DNA of 61,695 bases from Oscillospiraceae bacterium (lineage in GTDB: Bacteria > Bacillota > Clostridia > Oscillospirales > JAAYXM01), in assembly GCA_017421025.1 (NCBI GenBank), contig JAFQME010000009.1, positions 1-61,695 on the forward strand, given 5' to 3'. Positions 45,569 through 53,928 of this stretch are shown one piece after another. The position numbers and the translations under genes were made by a program. The first letter of the stretch is position 1. Each line of letters begins with the position of its first letter. A model generated the notes under the pieces. It did not search any database and was not told where the DNA came from. It saw only the letters and a program-made list of their open reading frames with translations.

Positions 45569-45967
45569 ATGGAGCTCAAAGTCGGTATCAAAGGCAACAC
45601 AAAAGTAACAGTAACAAAGGAAATGCTCGCATCACAAATCGGCAGTGGCATGATCGATGTGTTCTCCACTCCATATATGGTGGCCCTCATGGAATCCGCT
45701 GCGCAAAAGAGTGTGGCAGAGTGCGTGGGCGAAGGGAATGTCACCGTGGGCACCAAACTCGAAATCTCGCACCTTGCGGCAACTCCGCTCGGGATGGATG
45801 CATGGGCGGAATCTGAACTGGTTGAAGTGGACGGCCGCCGTCTCGTGTTCAAAGTCGCAGCGTTTGACGAATGCGGCATGATTGGCGAGGGAATGCACGA
45901 ACGCTTTATCGTTGGAGCGGAGAAGTTTGTCGCCAAGTGTCAAGCAAAACTCGAAAAAAAGAATTGA
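45569..45967 (+). CDS. Hotdog-fold thioesterase (FlK-like)
   Basis: A 132-residue single hotdog-domain protein of the fluoroacetyl-CoA thioesterase-like family. Thr34 (STPYM), Glu42 (LMESAA) and His68 (ISHLAATP) match the catalytic triad of FlK. Members hydrolyse small acyl-CoAs; in anaerobes the natural substrate is mostly unknown. ATG 45569 is taken as the start, but the ribosome site is poor, and GTG 45560 is possible. It is followed directly by the tRNA promoter, whose -35 box overlaps the end of the gene. Confidence 0.83.
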   Translation: MELKVGIKGNTKVTVTKEMLASQIGSGMIDVFSTPYMVALMESAAQKSVAECVGEGNVTVGTKLEISHLAATPLGMDAWAESELVEVDGRRLVFKVAAFDECGMIGEGMHERFIVGAEKFVAKCQAKLEKKN

Positions 45968-45992
45968 CAGTAGCGGAAATTTGTGGTATTCT
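45964..45992 (+). promoter_or_regulatory. Promoter of the tRNA pair
   Basis: Consensus TTGACA (45964-45969) and TATTCT (45987-45992) are 17 bp apart; the -35 box overlaps the thioesterase stop codon. Confidence 0.85.
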
Positions 45993-46024
45993 ATTAGATG
46001 TTCCTACAAGGGAAGGCTCTGTAT

Positions 46025-46111
46025 GCCGCTGTGGCGGAATCGGCAGACGCAACGGACTTAAAATCCGTCGATAGCAATATCGTACCGGTTCAAGTCCGGT
46101 CAGCGGCACCA
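46025..46111 (+). tRNA. tRNA-Leu (anticodon TAA)
   Basis: An 87-nt class II tRNA with a long variable arm. The acceptor arms GCCGCTG and CAGCGGC pair fully, the anticodon loop reads CTTAAAA, the T-loop is TTCAAGT, and CCA is encoded. It is followed after 9 bases by a second tRNA. Confidence 0.96.
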
Positions 46112-46120
46112 ATTTAATAT

Positions 46121-46197
<77 letters not shown>

Positions 46198-46202
46198 CAA
46201 GG

Positions 46203-46237
46203 AAAGCCTTGGTATTTCAGTAATACCAAGGCTTTTT
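46203..46237 (+). terminator. tRNA terminator supplied by the element
   Basis: A 14-bp stem (46203-46216 with 46222-46235) followed by T residues starts 6 bases after the tRNA-fMet CCA. Since it lies inside the element, it stands in for the chromosomal terminator now displaced to 53311. Confidence 0.85.
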
Positions 46238-46702
46238 CTTATGTCTCCCAAGGGGTTGGGTATTCGTGGTTAATCGTGTTTAGTCGTGTTTCGTTGGTTC
46301 TAATTCGGCGGCAAAATGGCGGCAAAAGCAAAAAACCGACCCAAAACCACGTCGGCTCGACGACGGCGACGACGAAAAGCAAGAGAAAAGATTCCCTATT
46401 CCCTAAGCGATTCCCAACAGGGAATGCATGAATAGGGAATGCACTAAACGTGACTTCGAGAGGATGTCGAGCGCAAGCCGAAAATGCTAAGCAAAGATTC
46501 CCTGATTCCCGGTCAAATTTCGAGCACTCTCACAAATCACGAAAATGGTTTCTTTGTCGTTCGGTATAGATGCCTGACGGTCAGAGACCGTCCTTCCCAG
46601 TACTTGGAAGTTAGCACGGATGCCTGTTTTGTCCTTGCCGCCCTATTGCCGCCGGAAAATGGGCAAAAAAGATGCCGCCCGTAGGCGACATTACACACAA
46701 TC
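46238..46702. other. Left non-coding end of the element
   Basis: No gene is supported here. It holds three imperfect decamer repeats of the type TCGTGTTTA at about 46266-46295, a GACG-rich stretch near 46350-46375, and the TTCCC/GGGAA cluster described separately. Probably recombination and excision sites. Confidence 0.5.
46391..46510. repeat. Cluster of short repeats, candidate integrase arm sites (left)
   Basis: Seven copies of ATTCCC(T) or its complement lie at 46391, 46398, 46409, 46419, 46434, 46497 and 46505, in both orientations. The spacing and location between the attachment site and the integrase gene resemble arm-type binding sites of tyrosine recombinases. Confidence 0.55.
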
Positions 46703-47839
46703 TTAAATTGCTTTTGCAAAAATCATCTTGTCCATTGCTTCTGCGGCTCTTGTATCCATTGTCTTGGTACAGTGCGCATAGATGTTCATCGTTACCGAAA
46801 TATCAGCATGTCCCATTCTTTGCTGAACGGTCTTTGGGTCAATTCCTGCCTCGATCATTGCCGTGGCACAGCTATGTCTTAAATCATGAAAGCGTATCTT
46901 CTTGAGATTTTTTTGCTTTACGAATCTGCTCCATTTTCTTGTGATTGCATCAGGATAGTAGCCTTTGCCATCCTCCTTGCAGATTACCAGTCCAGAATCG
47001 AAAAAGCGGTTTCCCATAGTCTCTTTTTTCTCAAGGTATTGTATTTGCGCCTTCTTCAACTCGCTAAGAACCTTGTTGCCGATGGTGATCGTTCTCAGTC
47101 CTGCCTTGCTTTTCGGTGCCTTTGTGATTTCCTCACCACCTGCCAAAACTCTGTTCTCTACAACGGAAATCGTTTTTTTCTTGAAGTTAATGTCTTCCCA
47201 ACGCAGGGCAAGGAGCTCGCCACGGCGCAATCCAACTGACAACGCAAGTAAGAGTATGAGGTACATATCCGTTCCTTTGGCCGCATCCAGGGCTATGGAA
47301 ATTTCATTCGAGTCATAGATTTCATGCTTAGGCTTTACTAACTTTGGCAGCTCGACACCGGTACAGGGGTTGTATGGTATCATTCTCAGCACATAGGCCT
47401 TGTCTAATGCCTGTTTGAGATTCAGAAAGACGTTTTTGACCGTCTTAGGTGCTAGTCTGCTGCTTAGTCTGTTCACCCATGATTGAATATGAGAAGTAGA
47501 CAAGGATTTGAGGGGGATTGAGCCCAACTCAGGAATGAGACGGCTGTTTATGCCTTCCTTGTAACCGCAACGAGTGGTTTCTTCAATGTTGGGGGTGTAG
47601 AGTTCCAACCATTTCAGCATCCAATCTGCAACTTTGAGCGCAGAAGGTTTTGCGATGCCACCGTTTTCGAGTTCCATGATCATCTTACGAGCCTCAACAT
47701 CTGCTTCCTTTTTTGTGCCACTAACCGTTTTGTACTTGCGGTTACGCTTGCCGGTTAGTGGGTCGGGATCGCCTTCGACGATAATCTGCCAATGGTGTCC
47801 CTTTAGATTCTCTCTTTTTCTTAGGTGATAGGTATACAT
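46703..47839 (-). CDS. int: Tyrosine recombinase/integrase of the tRNA-fMet element
   Basis: A 378-residue site-specific recombinase. An N-terminal arm-binding region (HHWQIIVEGDPDPLTGKR) is followed by a SAM-like core-binding domain (residues about 65-165) and the catalytic domain. Catalytic residues: Arg205 in GLRRGELLALRW, His318 and Arg321 in HDLRHS, His344 in GHADIS and the nucleophile Tyr354. All are intact, so the element may still excise. AGGAGG precedes the ATG. It is transcribed towards the tRNA gene. The nearest relatives are integrases of Gram-positive ICEs and prophages. Confidence 0.96.
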   Translation of the reverse strand: MYTYHLRKRENLKGHHWQIIVEGDPDPLTGKRNRKYKTVSGTKKEADVEARKMIMELENGGIAKPSALKVADWMLKWLELYTPNIEETTRCGYKEGINSRLIPELGSIPLKSLSTSHIQSWVNRLSSRLAPKTVKNVFLNLKQALDKAYVLRMIPYNPCTGVELPKLVKPKHEIYDSNEISIALDAAKGTDMYLILLLALSVGLRRGELLALRWEDINFKKKTISVVENRVLAGGEEITKAPKSKAGLRTITIGNKVLSELKKAQIQYLEKKETMGNRFFDSGLVICKEDGKGYYPDAITRKWSRFVKQKNLKKIRFHDLRHSCATAMIEAGIDPKTVQQRMGHADISVTMNIYAHCTKTMDTRAAEAMDKMIFAKAI

Positions 47840-47913
47840 GGTTAATTCCTCCTAGTATGTTAAATTTATAATATATGCTTAAATCGTTTGAAATATCGGT
47901 TTTTGAGAACCTT

Positions 47914-48093
47914 TCATTCGAGTTTGACCTCTGTTGTCTTGCTTAGAAAATTGGCGAGAGCGGTTTCCGAAACACGATATTGCTTGCCAATTTTAACATA
48001 GGGAACCCCAGAGTACTTCACAAAGGAAAGAGCCTTTTCGTAAGAAATTTTGAGTAGTTCCGCAACCTCATGCGGTGTGAGCCATGTTGTCAT
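47914..48093 (-). CDS. xis: Excisionase-like helix-turn-helix protein
   Basis: A 59-residue protein of the MerR-like excisionase family: WLTPHEVAELLKISYEKALSFV is the winged helix-turn-helix, then VPYVKIGKQYRVSETALANFL. Located between integrase and helicase genes, it should bind DNA near the attachment site and turn the integrase towards excision. ATG 48093 has AGGAGGT in place. It overlaps the end of the DUF927 gene by 26 bp. Confidence 0.85.
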   Translation of the reverse strand: MTTWLTPHEVAELLKISYEKALSFVKYSGVPYVKIGKQYRVSETALANFLSKTTEVKLE

Positions 48094-49921
48094 CAAAGGA
48101 TACCTCCTTTCCGGTTACAAGTGGCGTGGCTTCGCAAGTCTGCGCCAGTTTGGAAAAAACTTTTTTGGAAGAATCGAAAATACGAAATACGACTACGCTT
48201 TTCAGTTCATTCGAGAACGGGTCTACCTTGCGTTTGCGGTAATTTTTGCTATCTTCATAGTCGATGAGACCGGCCGTTTTCCAAGCAACAAAGCATGTCT
48301 TCTTGTTAGGAAATCCATTTTTTGCAAGGATTCCTTCTACCGCAGAAGGATAAATCTCAATCTCCTCGATAACTTTACGGCCGTCTGTAAGTTCATAATC
48401 TACTTCACTGATTCTACCCCAGCACTCTGCAAGAGGAGAGTTTTCCGCAACAGAATTTTTGCGGTCATAAGGTGCATAAAGTTCCTTGCGATAGAACTTG
48501 TGGCGATTCACGCTACAGGCTTCGAGAACAACCTCGTAACTGGAAGCCGAAACGTTTCTTTCTGCGCCATGTTCCTTTTCGTATGCGACAAAGTAGTTGA
48601 ACAAGCCTTGGATGTCGAACGGAATGCCCAAAGCTTTTGTGGCGATCTCGGCGGTTGTCATAATGAGTGCCGCAAACTTGGAAATGAAACGTTCTTTGAA
48701 CTCGCTATCGGGTAGACGGTCACGAAGAAGGTCACATTGTTCTTCGTATACTGCACGGCACATGTGGAGACCGCCATTATCAAGAATGTATTCTGCCATC
48801 ATGGGAGCGGCATGACCATTGTGTTCACGGCAGACAGCCTTGATGCGATCTGCATGCGCAGCATCCGTCGTGAACTTCTCGTTGATTTCCATCACACGGT
48901 TGAAGAGACCTTCTGATTTGTCTTTGCAACGCTCGAGAAGTGAGGTCTCGCCGATGCTGATGAAGGTGGTAGCATAGCCTTCAGAAAGACGAACCTTCAT
49001 GTCTTGGGTTAGGCGTATTTTATCTGAGCCTTCGCTCAAATTGTAGATGATACGCGTCATGTCATTGCCGGCAAACTTGCCGAGCTCGTTAAGCACGATG
49101 ATCGCACCGTAATTACCGGCACATTTTGTGATGGTTGCATTCTCGGTTGAGCCCCAACTGGAGTACAAGCTGTGCTTTTTCTGAATCATGCCACGTTCAC
49201 CAATGACGTTTTTCTCACCATCGAATGGCTCACTGGCCGTACTAGTAGCCAAATATCCAGCGCTACTTTTTCCGGAGCTTGAGGTATAGTAAAGGTGGAA
49301 AATAGGGCTTTCACCGGTAGTGTATGGAGAAATTAGACCGTTCACCACGGCAGACAGACCGGCAAGCAAGACCAATTCCAACGGGGTGTTACCAACGACA
49401 TCTGTGCGCACCATTTGTGCCCAGGATTTGAAGCTTCCCATCGGCTTCACCTGCAAGTCACCGGTGTATTTGCCAATACCACCGATGAGCGTGTTGGCAC
49501 GATAGCACGGAGTGGTGCCAACGATTTCACTGCCGTTTTTAACCGGCATGTCAATCCAACCAAGATGCTCGTAGACCCTAATTGCACCGGGGCCATTGTT
49601 GTATGCATCGTCGATTTGAAGGCGGATGCTATCTACCAAGACCTGGTTATGGGTGCCGACATTGGCACCGGCATCGTTGAGCTTGTCAGCCAAAACTGGA
49701 TTGCCGAGGTCTTTGCCATCAATCTTCACATATTTCTTATCGAGAAAGTACTCGAAAGACAGGAGGTAATCGATGGTCTCGTTTTCGATGTTCTCCTGCA
49801 TTTCTTCCAAGAAGATTGCCTTTCCGAGTGGCTTGAAGTGCCACACGGCGGTTTTTTTATCTTGCTTGTGGGTGCCATAATAGCCACTTTGAATAGTGGC
49901 ATTTGTAGAAATTTTAGACAT
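48068..49921 (-). CDS. DUF927 domain protein, probable helicase/primase of the element
   Basis: A 617-residue ATPase. The DUF927 core covers residues about 110-400. The Walker A-like loop is TSSSGKSS with Lys218, a Walker B-like strand is IIVLNELG (Asn278, Glu279 where Asp-Glu is usual), and SSWGSTENA and LSEGSDKIRLTQDM are typical of the family, which is found with primases and replicative helicases of mobile elements. It most likely starts replication of the excised element. AAGGAGG precedes ATG 49921. The N-terminal 100 residues and the C-terminal 200 are not recognised. Confidence 0.8.
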   Translation of the reverse strand: MSKISTNATIQSGYYGTHKQDKKTAVWHFKPLGKAIFLEEMQENIENETIDYLLSFEYFLDKKYVKIDGKDLGNPVLADKLNDAGANVGTHNQVLVDSIRLQIDDAYNNGPGAIRVYEHLGWIDMPVKNGSEIVGTTPCYRANTLIGGIGKYTGDLQVKPMGSFKSWAQMVRTDVVGNTPLELVLLAGLSAVVNGLISPYTTGESPIFHLYYTSSSGKSSAGYLATSTASEPFDGEKNVIGERGMIQKKHSLYSSWGSTENATITKCAGNYGAIIVLNELGKFAGNDMTRIIYNLSEGSDKIRLTQDMKVRLSEGYATTFISIGETSLLERCKDKSEGLFNRVMEINEKFTTDAAHADRIKAVCREHNGHAAPMMAEYILDNGGLHMCRAVYEEQCDLLRDRLPDSEFKERFISKFAALIMTTAEIATKALGIPFDIQGLFNYFVAYEKEHGAERNVSASSYEVVLEACSVNRHKFYRKELYAPYDRKNSVAENSPLAECWGRISEVDYELTDGRKVIEEIEIYPSAVEGILAKNGFPNKKTCFVAWKTAGLIDYEDSKNYRKRKVDPFSNELKSVVVFRIFDSSKKVFSKLAQTCEATPLVTGKEVSFDDNMAHTA

Positions 49922-50014
49922 GTGAATGTCCTCCTTATGAAGAATAATTTTACGAAAGCAAATGTTTCATGCGTTCGTTTTCCGGGCAACTGTTGCGTTG
50001 CTGGATGTGTTGAT

Positions 50015-50043
50015 ATGATAACACGGGGTGCGAATGGAATCAA
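50015..50043 (-). promoter_or_regulatory. Promoter of the DUF927-xis-int genes
   Basis: On the minus strand TTGATT (50038-50043) and TATCAT (50015-50020) are 17 bp apart, about 95 bp before the DUF927 start. Confidence 0.65.
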
Positions 50044-50352
50044 GCATTATTTTAATAAAAAACGATGGCGAAAAACATAAAAAATGCAAAATTCGGAACT
50101 TTTTAAGAAGGTTAGTTTTGGCTAATATGGTGGTTTTGAGGCTTGTGGGCTAGGATAGCAAGGCAATGTCGGTTGTCACACGGCTTTGCCCATAGGAAGT
50201 AGTCGGCGTTATGGGCGAAAATGCAAAAAACACCCTGTTTATAGGGGGTAAAAAGTTCAAAAAGCACTTTCTCTGAAATGCACAAAAACTCACGGACTTT
50301 TTTGGCGAAATTAACATGGTATATTGCGAAAAATTTTTACTAACAAAAAAAT

Positions 50353-50392
50353 AAGGGAGCAATCGGCCACGAGGTGACCGTATTGCTCCCTT
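50353..50392 (+). promoter_or_regulatory. Leader hairpin before the plus-strand cargo genes
   Basis: An 11-bp stem (50353-50363 with 50382-50392), extended by CGG/CCG, is preceded by A residues and followed by a short T run. It sits 24 bases before the ATG at 50417 and may be a terminator from upstream or an attenuator. Confidence 0.5.
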
Positions 50393-50416
50393 TATTGATA
50401 GAAAGGATGTGATTGG

Positions 50417-50722
50417 ATGCGAAAGTACACGCTTGCATCGATGGATGCACGGAATGATGTTGATTTGCGGAGGTTCGGCAGACTCATTGAAGAAACAGTT
50501 CTTGAGGTCATGCCACAGGCGACTGTGCAAGTAGAGCGTGATTGCTATATCGTTTCCCCTACACCAAGTAGGGGCGATGCGATTCGTATTGGACGCAAAT
50601 TGAGCAAGAACAAATTATTGGGTCGTTATTGTATCAAGATACCCAAGCTATTTCATGGTGAGACGATTGTAGAGAAGGAGGATGTGAATGGAAAACAAAA
50701 GCACAATGGTGGACATTTCTGA
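50417..50722 (+). CDS. Small hypothetical protein of the element
   Basis: 101 residues, basic and hydrophilic, with no signal or membrane segment. The sequence (FGRLIEETVLEVMPQATVQVERDCYIVSP, then a Lys/Arg-rich stretch RIGRKLSKNKLLGRY) suggests a small alpha/beta protein that may bind nucleic acid. No family is recognised. AAAGGATG lies in front of the ATG. It overlaps the next gene by 35 bp. Confidence 0.6.
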   Translation: MRKYTLASMDARNDVDLRRFGRLIEETVLEVMPQATVQVERDCYIVSPTPSRGDAIRIGRKLSKNKLLGRYCIKIPKLFHGETIVEKEDVNGKQKHNGGHF

Positions 50723-50885
50723 AATCACCACAATGTATTTACCGGTAAGTAAGAAGAAAGCACGCAAGTTTATCTCTTTGTATTTGGAACCGAAACGCAT
50801 CGGCAACCGCTTGTTTGTTGAGCGAGAGAAATTGGAAGCATTGCTTTCCAATCCCGACCGTGTGGAGTTTCCGCTGAATATGTAA
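50688..50885 (+). CDS. Small helix-turn-helix protein, excisionase-like
   Basis: 65 residues. The plan TTMYLPVSKKKARKFIS followed by KRIGNRLFVEREKLEALLSN is that of MerR/excisionase-type winged-helix proteins, where the second part contacts DNA through a basic wing. A strong AAGGAGG precedes the ATG. It is the second such small protein in the element, besides the one at 47914, so it may be a directionality factor or a local regulator. Confidence 0.65.
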   Translation: MENKSTMVDISEITTMYLPVSKKKARKFISLYLEPKRIGNRLFVEREKLEALLSNPDRVEFPLNM

Positions 50886-50931
50886 TCCGTATTTTCCAAG
50901 AGAAGAAATATATATCATTATATGGATATAT

Positions 50932-50971
50932 GCGCATGAGGCCAAAAGCCCCATGCGCTGATTTTCTTTTT
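50932..50971 (+). terminator. Terminator/attenuator ahead of the 50987 gene
   Basis: GCGCATG (50932) pairs with CATGCGC (50952), with further G-C pairs inside, followed by a T-rich stretch to 50971 that runs into the next ribosome site. Confidence 0.65.
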
Positions 50972-50986
50972 GAGGAGGTGAAAGGA

Positions 50987-51316
50987 TTGCTTTACCAATT
51001 TGGAACAGCAAAGGAAGTGTCCATGCTTCAGAGCAAACTACCTAAGGAAGTCTTTGAGAAACTGTTCTATTGTCTTAGCATCTTGGATGAGATGTATGGC
51101 GAGGATCGCGACTACTTCAAGGTAGGCGGCTATTGCATGGTCGTAGAAACAAGGGAAGATCTTTGCGAGGTGCAAAAGATTTTCGATTATGAGGGACGAC
51201 TGTGTGAGTGGGTCGATTTGGTAGGCGAGTATGCTTGTGAGTTACATCTATTGGGTGATGATTTTTCGCTTATCTTGTGTCTGCCAAACGAATTTCGAAA
51301 GGAGAATAGAAAATGA
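50987..51316 (+). CDS. Hypothetical acidic protein of the element
   Basis: 109 residues from TTG 50987, chosen because GAGGAGGTG at 50972-50980 is well placed; an upstream ATG at 50930 lies in the terminator stem. The protein is acidic in its second half (REDLCEVQKIFDYEGRLCEWVDLVGEYACELHLLGDDFSLIL) and shows no membrane segment. The fold is not recognised. It overlaps the DUF1643 gene by 4 bp (ATGA), so the two are translationally coupled. Confidence 0.65.
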   Translation: MLYQFGTAKEVSMLQSKLPKEVFEKLFYCLSILDEMYGEDRDYFKVGGYCMVVETREDLCEVQKIFDYEGRLCEWVDLVGEYACELHLLGDDFSLILCLPNEFRKENRK

Positions 51317-51861
51317 ATACGATTGTTACCACCCTTACTACCGAGGCAGTATTCTCGGATGATGGGAAGAAGCGTTACTTACTGAGGAAGGTATGGGATG
51401 CTAAGAAACCAAAACTCACTGTCATTATGCTTGCTCCAAGCGAAGCGGCAGGAATCGAATTGGATAATTCAACACTTTTGGTTTTGAATAATTCGTCGAG
51501 ATTAGGCTATGGAGGTGTCGAGATTGTAAACCTGTTTGCAACGCTTAATGATTTCTCGCTCAAACATGCAGAGAGTGAAGACGCGGAGAATTGCAAGGTC
51601 ATTCTTGATTCTGCAAAAAAATCAGATGCCATTGTCTATGCCGCAGGGGTGGGAAAGGCAAAGAATAAAGCATTTCAACTGAGGCAGAAACAGGTGCTGG
51701 AAGCACTTCGCCCATTGGAAGGGAAACTTCATTGTCTGTCGAACGAAAGTGGTGAGGCAAGACTGCAACATCCGTTATCCCCGGCTGTGAGAGCATGGAA
51801 CCTATCGCCATTGAAAGTAGCTGAATTGATTGGGGAACTCCAAAAAGTAAAATCCAAATGA
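51313..51861 (+). CDS. DUF1643 domain protein
   Basis: A 182-residue protein. The family pattern is clear: an opening with RYLLRKVWD, VIMLAPSEA in place of the common MLNPSxA, then DNSTLLVLNNSSRLGYGGVEIVNLFA, and the later IVYAAGVGK with a final HPLSPAVRAW. DUF1643 proteins are common on phages and mobile elements, and their biochemical role is unknown. Coupled to the 109-residue protein upstream. It is the last plus-strand cargo gene, followed by a hairpin. Confidence 0.85.
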   Translation: MNTIVTTLTTEAVFSDDGKKRYLLRKVWDAKKPKLTVIMLAPSEAAGIELDNSTLLVLNNSSRLGYGGVEIVNLFATLNDFSLKHAESEDAENCKVILDSAKKSDAIVYAAGVGKAKNKAFQLRQKQVLEALRPLEGKLHCLSNESGEARLQHPLSPAVRAWNLSPLKVAELIGELQKVKSK

Positions 51862-51864
51862 AAG

Positions 51865-51901
51865 CAAAAAAATCTCCCTGCCTGAAACACGGCAGGGAGA
51901 T
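51865..51901 (-). terminator. Terminator of the Mor/membrane-protein transcript
   Basis: An 11-bp stem (51872-51882 with 51891-51901), G-C rich, is followed on the minus strand by a run of seven T. On the plus strand the tail is poor, but the hairpin lies directly after the DUF1643 stop. Confidence 0.75.
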
Positions 51902-52002
51902 GCTATGTATGGAACACAGGAAAACGGGGAGTTTGTATGATCCTAGATAGATGTTTTACAGGGGTTTTACTTCATCCAAACCTTTGTAGGAACTTATTTT
52001 CC

Positions 52003-52404
52003 TTACATTATTTTCTCGCCGTTATACATGATAGTGTCTAACTTAGTATCTACTTTAGTTGCCCTAAGTAATACGATGTAGATTCGTTCATCTTTTTTGA
52101 AATCGTAGCTGATATACTTCTTTAATTCGTCTTTGCCAATCATTCCCAGTAGCCCAGCCACACCGAACCACCCTGCAACGGGTATGAAAAAACCGACTAT
52201 GGCTCCTGCGAGCATAACTAATGTACTCGCTGCTTTTCGATTTCCTATCTTTGTATTTTTTCTATAAGTCTCCTTAAGGGACTTATCAATCTCAATATCA
52301 AAAATGATTGCCTTTTCTTTAGCTTTAATTGCCGCAATAAGCTCGTCTCTGTTTTTCACTTCTTTACAAGTCCATGTGAATGTTTCATATTTTTTTCTTT
52401 TCAC
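52003..52404 (-). CDS. Small membrane protein of the element
   Basis: 133 residues from a GTG start with AAGGAG upstream. Both ends are charged, and the middle (about residues 60-90) is a Gly/Ala-rich hydrophobic hairpin (TLVMLAGAIVGFFIPVAG then FGVAGLLGMIG), so it probably inserts in the membrane with both tails inside. The C-terminal part ends in VDTKLDTIMYNGEKIM. No family is recognised. It could be a cargo function such as superinfection or membrane-stress effector, but that is only a guess. 44 bp after the Mor-type gene. Confidence 0.6.
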   Translation of the reverse strand: MKRKKYETFTWTCKEVKNRDELIAAIKAKEKAIIFDIEIDKSLKETYRKNTKIGNRKAASTLVMLAGAIVGFFIPVAGWFGVAGLLGMIGKDELKKYISYDFKKDERIYIVLLRATKVDTKLDTIMYNGEKIM

Positions 52405-52448
52405 TTTGTTTTTGCTCCTTTTTTATTTTTGCGCTTAACTTAAATACG

Positions 52449-52709
52449 CTATTCTTCCAAACTTTCTCGGATAATTCGCCTTACCGTTTTTTCCGAGTAG
52501 TTGTATTTTGTGGCGAGAACCTTGATGTTTGTGCCGTCGTATTCTTGGATGATGATTTGCTGAATGCGTGCAGGATTGAAGAATCGTACCGGGAAGCAGA
52601 TTTGCTGTCCTTTGAACATCTGATAGATATCCATTGCGACATCCATGCCGAGTTTGTCAGCGACTTCTCGGTAGATCGTATTTAAGAGTTCTGAGTCCTT
52701 CTCTGCCAT
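52449..52709 (-). CDS. Mor-type transcription activator
   Basis: An 86-residue protein of the Mor/C family, named for the Mu phage middle-gene activator. The C-terminal half forms the DNA-binding part: FFNPARIQQIIIQEYDGTNIKVLATKYNYSEKTVRRIIRE has the helix-turn-helix. The N-terminal part (MAEKDSELLNTIYREVADKLGMDVAMDIYQMF) is the dimerisation region. ATG 52709 is chosen for the GAGGTG ribosome site; longer frames have none. It should switch on element promoters, possibly the central divergent ones. Confidence 0.85.
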   Translation of the reverse strand: MAEKDSELLNTIYREVADKLGMDVAMDIYQMFKGQQICFPVRFFNPARIQQIIIQEYDGTNIKVLATKYNYSEKTVRRIIRESLEE

Positions 52710-52802
52710 TCGCATCACCTCACTGTAAAATTTTAGCAAGTTTTGTCGCCCAAGTATAATCCCAAAGTTCTTGTGTTTGTCCATAATTTACCAGTCCTTA
52801 AA

Positions 52803-52844
52803 ACAAAATCCCCTATGGCGTTGCGCACTTGCTGCCATAGGGGT
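52803..52844 (-). terminator. Terminator at the right end of the element
   Basis: An 11-bp stem (52809-52819 with 52834-52844) is followed on the minus strand by a T-rich tail. It may shield the Mor gene from transcripts entering the element. Confidence 0.75.
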
Positions 52845-53259
52845 CTAGGATATAATATTTATTTATAGGACGGTATTTTGCAAAAGACAAGAAAAAGCAG
52901 AGTGTTACTTTTGACCATCATTCTACCATACCAATTGATTTTATGATTTTGAGTAATTTGTAGGTAGTTTTTATTATTTGGCTCTCGGGAGTGAGGGGAA
53001 AGGGAAACTGGGAATTTGGTGGCGCAAAGGTGGTTTTGTTGTCCCTTGTGTCGCCGGTTGGCAAATTTGCTTTTCCCTTTGGCTTTCCCTACCGGCAGGG
53101 AATTCCCGAAACTGTTGTGGATTTCCCCGGTGAGCACAGAAAGTGGGAAGGCTTGCGAGGACGTTTTTTCTGCGTGCGGTCGGCAAATCGTCGGCGAAAC
53201 CGAGTTTGAAAGTGCAGAACTTCTTGGCTTGTCTCGGCGTTTGCAGATGGGCTATCCGT
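52845..53259. other. Right non-coding end of the element
   Basis: No gene is supported. It holds the GGGAA/TTCCC repeat cluster and the sequence leading into the right attachment site. Small open frames here have no ribosome site and no recognisable product. Confidence 0.5.
52995..53128. repeat. Cluster of short repeats, candidate integrase arm sites (right)
   Basis: Copies of GGGAA or TTCCC in both orientations at about 52996, 53002, 53011, 53073, 53085, 53098, 53103 and 53122, matching those near the left end. Confidence 0.5.
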
Positions 53260-53305
<46 letters not shown>

Positions 53306-53310
53306 TAAAG

Positions 53311-53342
53311 ACAGACGGTCGTTTGACTGTCTGTTCTTTTTT
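53311..53342 (+). terminator. Displaced chromosomal terminator of tRNA-fMet
   Basis: A 10-bp stem with one mismatch (53311-53320 with 53325-53334) and a T-rich tail begins 6 bases after the right attachment site, exactly where the terminator of the uninterrupted tRNA gene would be. Confidence 0.75.
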
Positions 53343-53928
53343 GCATTGAGACTTAAGGATTTGAAAGGCGGCTTTTGGCGATGGAAATGGTGTGGTTTTG
53401 CACAGAAAATATGAATTTCTGATCCTTGTTCCCGATCACCAATGTGTGAAAATCCCTGTGGGTTATAAAGAAAAAAGAGGGGATTCGTCCCAAACAATTT
53501 CTCAGGAAAACAACAAAACGAATCAAGCGCAAGAGTTGCGTAAAAAAATACTATTTTGCGTTCAATTGAGAAGAACAGGAGGACTGTTTTTTGTTTGTGA
53601 TTGGTTTGACAAAACAGAGTTTTTTATCAAGTGAAGAATCGTTTCAATTTGTTGGGGCAGTGGAGTATTCCCGACCAACTTAGTGGATGCGAAATCGGGA
53701 ATCGATGCGACTGATTTATCGCCGTACGGTTCTTTTTTTGAAGAAAATGGAAAAAAGAGATAAAAATTCTTTTGGCAACTAACTTTATGAAATGTGAATC
53801 TAACAAAATGCTATTCCTTAGAATGGGAAATGACGATAAAATAAAAATATCAATGGCTTGTTTCGTATGCTCGAATATCTTCCAAGGGCTGAAACAGTGT
53901 TATGAGTTTTGTATGGGAGGTACCAAAA
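53343..53928. other. Spacer before the giant surface-protein gene
   Basis: A/T-rich, with no supported gene. A weak inverted repeat lies at 53667-53702. TTGACA occurs at about 53607 without a good -10 box at 17 bp; the promoter of the following gene cannot be placed with confidence. Confidence 0.4.

Larger units (their letters stand above)
49922..50416. other. Central regulatory region of the element
   Basis: No gene is supported in this 495-bp divergent spacer. It contains the minus promoter of the DUF927 operon, A/T-rich runs, and a hairpin ahead of the plus-strand genes. It could hold the replication origin and the lysogeny-type switch; no repeated origin motif could be picked out by eye. 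Confidence 0.4.

Noticed and set aside
46340..46440. A possible CRISPR-like array in the left end of the element
   Set aside because: The repeats are only 7-9 bases, irregularly spaced and in both orientations.
53392..53634. An 80-codon open frame after the element
   Set aside because: No ribosome site, no family, and unlike its neighbours in composition.
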